22,315 bases of DNA, taken from Elysia marginata. Lineage: Eukaryota > Mollusca > Gastropoda > Plakobranchidae. The notes beneath the pieces are model-generated. The model had not been told where the DNA came from and did no database searches. It was given only the letters and a program-made list of their open reading frames with translations. Location: assembly GCA_019649035.1 (NCBI GenBank), contig BMAT01010573.1, positions 57,773 through 80,087 on the forward strand, in the 5' to 3' direction. Below, piece after piece: positions 10,301 to 19,300 of this stretch. Made by a program: the position numbers and the translations under genes. The first letter of the stretch is position 1; each line of letters opens with the position of its first letter.

Positions 10301-13300
10301 GGGCTATACAGTGATGGCAGTATAGAAAAAATTATGGGAAACTTATGTGTGTCTTGCAATTAGTCCAATTGCAACAATTCTTATGAAATAAAAATTTTAA
10401 GGTCTTTTAAAACATTGCATATTTTTTAAATTTCCAGGCATCAAAATGTACCTTGAATTAGCTTTTATTCTCTAAAGCACTATTTAAATGAATCTGTTTT
10501 GTTATTTTTCTAATTTAGTTTAATGTTAGCTGACTTGGTATGACGGTAGAGATATAATTTTTTTTTTTAGTTAAAAGGACAAAGGGTAGGCAAAAAGAAT
10601 AGCAAGATATCTATGCATGTTCTGAAGCTTTGTATTTTTCAAAGAGTAGAAGAAAGAATCGTAAGCCTAACAAGAAAGAAATGAAATGAGAGCAGGAGAA
10701 AAGAAATTGGTGTCAATATTGCATGAACAATAGAGGGTTAAGAAAAGCTATGAGAGAGCAGTCGATTGGAGAGAGAGAAAATAAAAACCATCAGCAAAAC
10801 TATCTAGATGTTGAGTATACCAATTGAACAAAAATGTACAAGTTTATAGATTTGTTAAAATATTTTTGTAATAAAAATAATAATAATACAGTCTGACCCG
10901 CTTAATCGGGAAATTTCGGGAGAAGGCATCTTTTCCCGATTATCCGGGTTTTCCCGATTTTCCGGGTCTTTGCATTTTTTACTAAAAATTGGACCTCTCG
11001 TGGAAATAAATGTAAAACTCAGGCAGAGAGAGAGAGAGAGAGAACAGAGAGAGACAGACAGAGTAAGAGAGAGATGGAAGGAAGAGATGGAGACATAGTC
11101 AGAGAGAGAGAAGTTAAAAGACGGAGGAGATTAGGAAGAGTGTTTGTGGGTGTAAGGTGGAAAAAGAGAGAGAGGGGGGGGGTTAGATAGATGGAGAGAA
11201 AGTGTTTGTGAGTAAGAAAAAGAATAAGTACAAACACAGAAAATAGTGTTCTTTCTGAAAAACCCACTTTGTTTGCACCATGTCTGGCGTGTGTNNNNNN
11301 NNNNNNNNNNNNNNNNNNNNNNNNNNNNNNNNNNNNNNNNNNNNNNNNNNNNNNNNNNNNNNNNNNNNNNNNNNNNNNNNNNNNNNNNNNNNNNNNNNNN
11401 NNNNNNNNNNNNNNNNNNNNNNNNNNNNNNNNNNNNNNNNNNNNNNNNNNNNNNNNNNNNNNNNNNNNNNNNNNNNNNNNNNNNNNNNNNNNNNNNNNNN
11501 NNNNNNNNNNNNNNNNNNNNNNNNNNNNNNNNNNNNNNNNNNNNNNNNNNNNNNNNNNNNNNNNNNNNNNNNNNNNNNNNNNNNNNNNNNNNNNNNNNNN
11601 NNNNNNNNNNNNNNNNNNNNNNNNNNNNNNNNNNNNNNNNNNNNNNNNNNNNNNNNNNNNNNNNNNNNNNNNNNNNNNNNNNNNNNNNNNNNNNNNNNNN
11701 NNNNNNNNNNNNNNNNNNNNNNNNNNNNNNNNNNNNNNNNNNNNNNNNNNNNNNNNNNNNNNNNNNNNNNNNNNNNNNNNNNNNNNNNNNNNNNNNNNNN
11801 NNNNNNNNNNNNNNNNNNNNNNNNNNNNNNNNNNNNNNNNNNNNNAGACTAGCGGGGATACCATGACTTAGCCTCATCCGGTCACATTATACTAACACCG
11901 ACCCAACCAGTGGGGACCCGGACTGTGCTTGGCTGAGGCTCGAACCCGCGACCTCTCGGCCACGGAGCGAGGCCTCTATTGACTGAGCTATCTAGGCCCC
12001 GCAACGACAGCATAGAACAAATTATGGGAAACTTATGCGAGTCTTGCAATCAGTCGAATTGCAACATTTCTTGCAAAATTTTTTAGGTCTTTTTAAACAT
12101 TTCATTTTTTTATATTTACAGGCATCACAATATATATATATATATCTTGAATGAGCTTTTATTCTCTAAAGCACTTATTATGTAAATGAATCTGTTTTGT
12201 TATTTTTCTTATTTAGTTTAATGTTAGCTGACTTGGTATGACGGTAAAGATATAATTTTATTGTAGTTAAAAGGACAAAAGATAGGCAAAAAGAATGAAG
12301 CAAGATATCTATTTATGTTTTGAAGCATTGTATTTTTCAAAGAGAAGAAAAATAAGATAATCATAAGCTAAACAAGAAAAAAACAAAATGAGAGCACAAG
12401 ATACGAAATTGGTGTCAAAATTGCATGAACAGTAGAGGGTTGAAGAAAAGCTATGAGAGAGCAGTCGATTGGAGAGAGGAAAAATAAAAACCATCTGCAA
12501 AACTATCTAGATGTTAAGTATATCAATTGACCAAAAATGCACAAGTTTATAGATTTGTTAAAATATTTTTGTAATAAAAATAATAATAATAATAATAATA
12601 GTCATAAAATAACAATAATAATAATGATAATAGTGATTTATTTATAGAGAGCCTAAAATCACAAGACATTGTAGAAGAATGTAACATTAAACAAAATCAA
12701 AGAGTTTTACAATAAATAGCATCAAAACTGTTGCATAAACCTTAAATTGTCATTGGTTGTAATACGTTCTATAAAAAAACGGACAGAGGATACTAAATCA
12801 ATTAATAATTAAGTGTTGAAGCCATAGTCTATGTCTCTTTTTGAACCGCCAGGGTGCCTGTTTTGGCCTGATGAACTCTTCAGTGCCAGTGAAGCCCCAT
12901 GACTCCGACAAGCTTCTCATCTACCCGTCGGCCGCAGCTCAGCTACCAGACAGCCTACTGAACCAGTTTAGAGTGATCTCTCTTGCCAAGCCAGACTTCC
13001 TTCTCTCCCTTCAAGTGATGCTCTTTAGTCAAGGTATTCAATTAAAAGGTTCGGCTTTAAAAAAAACGGGGTTGGATGGACCAGAGAAGATATTTATAGT
13101 GATATAATATTTTTACATGTTTGAATAGATTTGGAATAGTAAAATTTTAGCGTAGTCTTTAAGTAAGATTTTGACAATAAGCAAAGTTCAAACAAAACTG
13201 AGAAGAAAACGCAGTGGAATCCCTCAAATTATGACCTCTCCTCTTATAAGATTTTAAATTCGAAGACATCCCCTTGTTTGTGGATTTAACCCCTGAACAA

Positions 13301-16300
13301 AGATCCTCCTTTTAAAAGACCTTATACACCGACAGTTTTTAAAGCCATATTTCTTAGGTTCCGCTGTACAGCTTTCAAAACTATTTCATTTGATAGGCCT
13401 TTTATCAATAAATCTAGGGTTTCGGTAAACATAATATGCTTCCCCAACTTTGAAGGTATAACATGTTTCTAGATGTATATGTTCTTCCACTAGCTTTTGT
13501 TTTGAAACTATTCTATAACTGTGTCCCTAATGTGCCCACAGGTTTCCTGTATGGCCGAGAACTGGCATGGAAGGCGAACCAGTTGTATGAGACCTGCCAA
13601 CATATGTTTGGTACCAATACCTTTGTCACCAATAATGTCACTCTGGGTAAATACAATCATATCAAATATTTTGTTAAAACTCAATGAAGCAACAAGCACA
13701 TAGTCTTAAATTGAACATTATGGACCAGGAAACCTGCAATATAGTTATTGAAACAGCATTTACAATATTGTAAAAGAGATCACGCTCTGCCTTCTCCCCC
13801 CCCCCCTCTTCCTCCAAATTTGTTGGTTATTAAGTACATTCTCAGAAAAAGTCAATTTGAAAGGCCAGTCCTTCTCACAAAGAGCTAGACCATTGCCTGT
13901 TCATACAAAACTTAATTTTGTTCTTAAAAAGAAAGGGACCATTTTTTATTCAAATTTCATCCATTTTTTTACCAATAAAGTATTGTACATTATTTTACCA
14001 GCACTTCATGTTTCAAACTTATGCTAAAAATATTTTTTGACTACTGTTTTAAATCTTTGTAGAATTTTAGGCTGCTACTTCTTTCTGAACTAATCCCATC
14101 ATCTATCTTGCTCTCTCAGGTGCTTCTCGTAGTGCAAGTTTCTATGGCTGGAGTCTGCAGTCTCTGAAGGGAGTTGTGGAAGAAGCTGGAGCCATGCTGG
14201 AGAAGTCGCAGACAGAGGACAAAGGTCAGGGTCATTAAAGTGGGAAATTGGTTTCCCACAATAATTCATAAGTTGAAACTCTCCTTAGCAGATATCACTT
14301 GTTTGTGGTTGAGAATGTTGCCAAAATCAACTAAATCGCAAACAATTTAACGGCAGTACCCCATAACTTGGGAATAAAGAAAACTCTAATTTTATTTTGT
14401 TATAGCTGGTGTTCTCATTTTTGTCTAAGATTTAAAGAGGATTTTATTGGAAGGGGATTATAAAGCATTGGTAGTGCACTATGGGCCAGCAAGGGACATC
14501 CAGCTGATAGGTGAAAACTGTTCCCTTTTCGTAATCTAGGACTTTAAACATGCGCTGATAGTGGAGGGGTGGGAAAAGGTTTCCTTTAAGCATAACAGTG
14601 CTTAAGCAGGACTAAGGAGGTTAAAAAACAAGTGGTTTTTACCTCCTGGTTCTGTCTTTTCATGTTAAGTTTAATATGGCTTTGTTCTCGTTATTACAGT
14701 GGTAAGCGATCAAAGCTCTGGTCATTTCCAAATGAATAATAGGGTGCAAATAAAGAGAACAACGTTAACTTTCAAATATTTCATTATACTCATAGTTCTA
14801 GTTACTCCCGTTGTCGCTAAATATGGGTGACCCGTTTTTTTTCTTCTTTTTTTTTCTTAGTTTATTAAAGTGTCATGAGGATCTGTATGATAAAAAATGA
14901 TAATTAGAAACAATTTTCAGCATTCTTAAGGTGGAATAAAGTGCATTTATTTCTTTTTTACCAAAAATTTTTTTGCTTTCTTGAATCGGTGGATGATTGA
15001 ATTTTATTTATCTTTTACCTTTTTTTTTTGTTTAAATTGTTTAGAGGTAAGATAAATTGATAATCTATTCTAACTATTTTGTTTGATTTTCTTTATGTAG
15101 AAACTGGATTGTCAACTATTCAAGAGTTTGGAGAACTCTCAACAGGTAAAGTGCGTCTGTGGGAAAAATTACAGTCCCCCTTCACGTTGTATAGTTAAAG
15201 ACTTTGTCTAAAAATATAAGAAAGGATCACAGTCAACTATTTTCATAACTAATAAGTCGGATGTCAGATAGTATTTAATCTAAAAAAATGCCTTTTGAAA
15301 TTAGTTGAATCGAAAGAAGTTATTATATTTTTTCCATAAAATTTTGATAACATAATGCCACTTTTAACATTTTTTAAGCTCAGAAAAATGTGCCACTCAG
15401 GATATAGAATAGAGCGCATTTAAAGCATAAAGTAATATTATTGTCTTGAGATCACACCCTCAGAATGACAAGGCTGTATCTCCAATTTTTGTAAAATTGA
15501 TTTTTAAAGATGAGGATACAGTAATTTCTAACTTTTTGAAAGAATTGATGTGATCTGAATCTACTTAAAGTGGCTTTTTACACATTCAAAAGTTTTATTT
15601 GGTAGCGGAATTGTGCCATGCTCAATCTTGTAAATCAGTTTTCTCAAAACTATCCACAGTGGAGATAGAACCTTGTTTTTCTAAGGCAGCAAAATGTAAA
15701 AAAAAGGTTTAACAATAATTGGGCATCCCAGTTAATTGAGAATGGGATTAGAGAACAAAATTATCTTACTTGTCTGCAAGCAATTTTCTTCAAAGGAAGA
15801 AGCTTTCCACAGGAATCATAATTTGCGGTCTAATCTCATTCCCAACTGGAACTGTTTGCAAATAAATTTTTATTAAATTTTGAGATGGACAATGTTCTAA
15901 ATAATCATCATTCTTGTGTTGTGTAACAAAACTTTCTAAATGTTTAAGGTAAAGGTATCTTTTAGTTCATGCTGTGTCTCTGCAATATAATCGCCAATCA
16001 ACCAGAACATAAGTAGCCATTAATGGCAACACTCAGCTGATTAATGAGTAAACTTAAAGAAATTATCAAATCTGGCTCTGCTTTTACCTTCCTCACACAT
16101 ACTGCAAAATAAAAAATGATGTTTGTGGAAATTATATTAGGTTGGTAAGAACAACTGTGCTTGGTTCATTTAATACCATGATAACGAAGCATCTGAGGAT
16201 CTGTTTAGCATCTGGAAATGTGATTGAATAATCACCTTAGGCTAGCTTTTGTTGGAATAGACATGGTTTAATTAGCCATTCTTATTATTATTATTCTTAT

Positions 16301-16308
16301 TCTTATTA

Positions 16309-16349
<41 letters not shown>

Positions 16350-19300
16350 ATTATTAAACTTGATATGGAATCGCACATGTCTTAACTCTTTAAGACGGCT
16401 CCCCAAATCCTCTTTTGACAGACTCTTTTGAAAGTTTGCAAATTGGGAGTGAGGGTACCATTTTGTATTGTGTGTATTGTTGTTGTTATAAGAAGTAAAC
16501 CTAAGGTGCTGCATATCAAAAAAATCAGAAATAAATGAATTTTCTTAAAGATAAAAAAAATTGAAATATTTTGTCAATTATTTATGTTTTGCTTGTCAAA
16601 ATGTTATGCAATATAAAAAAAAAGAAAAAAATTCTAAAATCAAATCATTTTACATACATAGACATGAAAATCAGTAAATCCACATTTAGCTGCCTGAGTC
16701 TGGTCTTTTTCAATTCATCTGATGCATGTCTCTCTGTGTGGAAAGTCTTGTCTTCATAGGGTAATCCATTTTTGAATTATGAGGTACTAAAACTATGCCT
16801 ATGTCTAGATCTATCTCGAGCTTGGTTTCTGTCACTAGATCTAGCGCTTTCACCCTGACTCTGAGTGTCTAATCTAGTCTCATCTGAACTATCATTATTA
16901 CTGGCTTCTGATTCTTCTGAGGAACTACTAATTCTAGCTTCTTCTTCTTCACTTTCAGCAATATTAGCAAACAAATTTATAACTTCTTCACGGGTGTAGC
17001 GCCTCAGGGAGAAGCTGCCATGTAGGCTCAGGACAAGGAAAATTTGCATGTTGTTCGCTAAAAATAATTTTTTGTTTACATGTAGATTCCCCTCAATTCC
17101 TAGACATGTCTAGGGCCAATTGGTGTTGAAACGAAAGTGAAAACATCCTAAAAGATAGTAATGATAATTTCTCGTTCTTTTACCCATTGGGTATTTTATA
17201 ATTATCGGTAATGTAACGTTATGTTTACTGGCCGCACACTGCGGCCGCTCGGCATAATCTTCAGTTTTACCGGCTGCAGTGTGCGGCCGCTCGGACTTAA
17301 AGAGTTCAATACAAAAAGCATAATTTTCGTATGCATCTGTTCCAACTAGAAGAAGATGATGGCGGCACCCTGGTAATGGCGGCCAAGAAACTTCAACAGG
17401 AAGAGGAAGCTCTAGTGACAGCTCTCAGGGATACGTTCCTGCCGCGCATGCCGTCACGAGATGCCAGCATCTTTGCCACTATCGTCAATGACCTTTGGCC
17501 TAACGTGGAAGTAGCCATGGTATTTGGAGGAGAAGAGGAGGAGGATGATGGTAAGGGAAACATGTTTTTGTTTTATCTTGGTTGTTCATATATATTATTT
17601 CCCAAACAGACTTTCCCACCTGAAAACAAGTTCTGTTTTTTTGAAATGCTGAGGGAGGTTTTATTCTTTCGATTTGAATATTGAAAAATAACATCACTGA
17701 TAGTCAAAATTTGTAGCCTCTGGACATTTATTGCAAACTACTTTTTGAAATTAAAAATTGGGAACCCAAGAGTTTTAGGACAGAAATACATTTCTTTTTT
17801 ACATTTGAGATTAGTTCTTTTAACCGGGTACTAGTTCAATGTGAACGCACAATTATTAGCAATACTTTTTTTTAGCTAAATTTTATCAGTTCTGTCTTAC
17901 ACCTCAAGGTATATCTCAATTCGTTTCAATGTTCACCAGGCTCCCACCTTGTTCCTGGAGTGAAAAAGTTCAACTCTCTCCATTCACTCAAGTCTGATAC
18001 AAGAGTTAAGTCATCAAAGAGTCAAGACTCTCAAAGATCCATCAAAGGTAAGTGCGGCAACTTCAACAGGACAAAAGAAAAAATCCCTTCAAACTTTGAC
18101 ATTTTTTATTTGTCTTAATGCTCTTTTTAGTGCAAATTTCTGATTTTTACTTAATGAACTTTAAACCTTTCTTAAAAGTGCAAGAAACCCTTGTGAATTA
18201 ATGTTTAAGCGTTTTGTATAAGTATCTCATAATTGAAAACAAATCTTTTACCAGTACTCTCATCTTGTATTTTTTTCTACCTTTAGTCTCATCTTGAATT
18301 TGTGATATGCGCCTGCAACACGCTGCATATGGGTTAAAAGTGGCCTTTAAATGTACTGGTACAATGTTGGGGCATTAGTGGCGCTGCTCTGCGGTAACAA
18401 AGTTAAGCTGAGTAACGAAGCCTAATTTCCCAAAAAGGATTAATATAGTTTTTAAAATAAAATAAAAAATAAATAATCTAAGTTTGCGCCAACCATCTTA
18501 CTTTACCACTGTATCTGTTTCTAACACTTACTGTAATGTATTTATTTCTTTTTAACGCCAGACTCACTGAAGCTAAACACACCTGTTGTACCGATGCTTC
18601 ACGCCGGTCACGAGAAATTCTCGGCCATGTTGGAGATGGGCAGCAAGCAGGTCCTAGAGGACATCAATGATGCCATTGCCGTGGCAACAGCTGATCTTGC
18701 CCTCCTGCCAGGCACAGCTTTTCAGGCGAGAGTGATGCAGCTTTCTCAGCTCAACGCTGCACATCAGGCGGTAAGTTGGTTTGTCTTTTTTGGTCATTCT
18801 CTTTTGATAGGAAAAAAAACAATAAGACTTACATGACATTCTCTTTACCAGAAGAAAAAACAAAAGGAGTCTAGATAACATCAAAATATTTCTGTTTGAC
18901 TATGCCTTCATGGGAAGAAGCGTACATAATTATGATTTTCTTTCATATGAAAGCATAAAAAGTGGAAAAGATTTTGTTATCTAAACATATATTGTTTTTT
19001 TTTTCTTCTGGTAAACTGAGAAACATGTTGTATGTCTGCTTTTTATCTCCTTTTATTTAGATCTTACAGACAAACAGTTATCCTTTTGGATCCTCATTTA
19101 CTTTATAGGTATACTACAGGTATTGTGACTTCTACCTTTTTGTAATTAGATCCATTTTTTCTTGAGTCTCTTTAGAACACAAGTAACATGCAACCCTAGT
19201 GCTATTTTGATCCAACTCTAAGTTTGTTATTATATAAGTCTGTTAAAAAGCAGTTTTCAGGTGGTATAATTTTTCATCACACCCTAACAGATATTGGTCA

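Noticed and set aside
11019..11877. Long frames crossing the gap
   Set aside because: They consist mostly of unknown bases and GA-repeat translation.
11846..12001. A functional tRNA gene on the minus strand
   Set aside because: The A and B boxes are present, but the T-stem pairs poorly, the region after the B box is too long for a tRNA, and it runs into non-tRNA sequence. A SINE explains it better.
16272..16514. Minus-strand frame with a poly-Asn end
   Set aside because: It comes from the ATT repeat and crosses the boundary of the piggyBac-like element; there is no homology.
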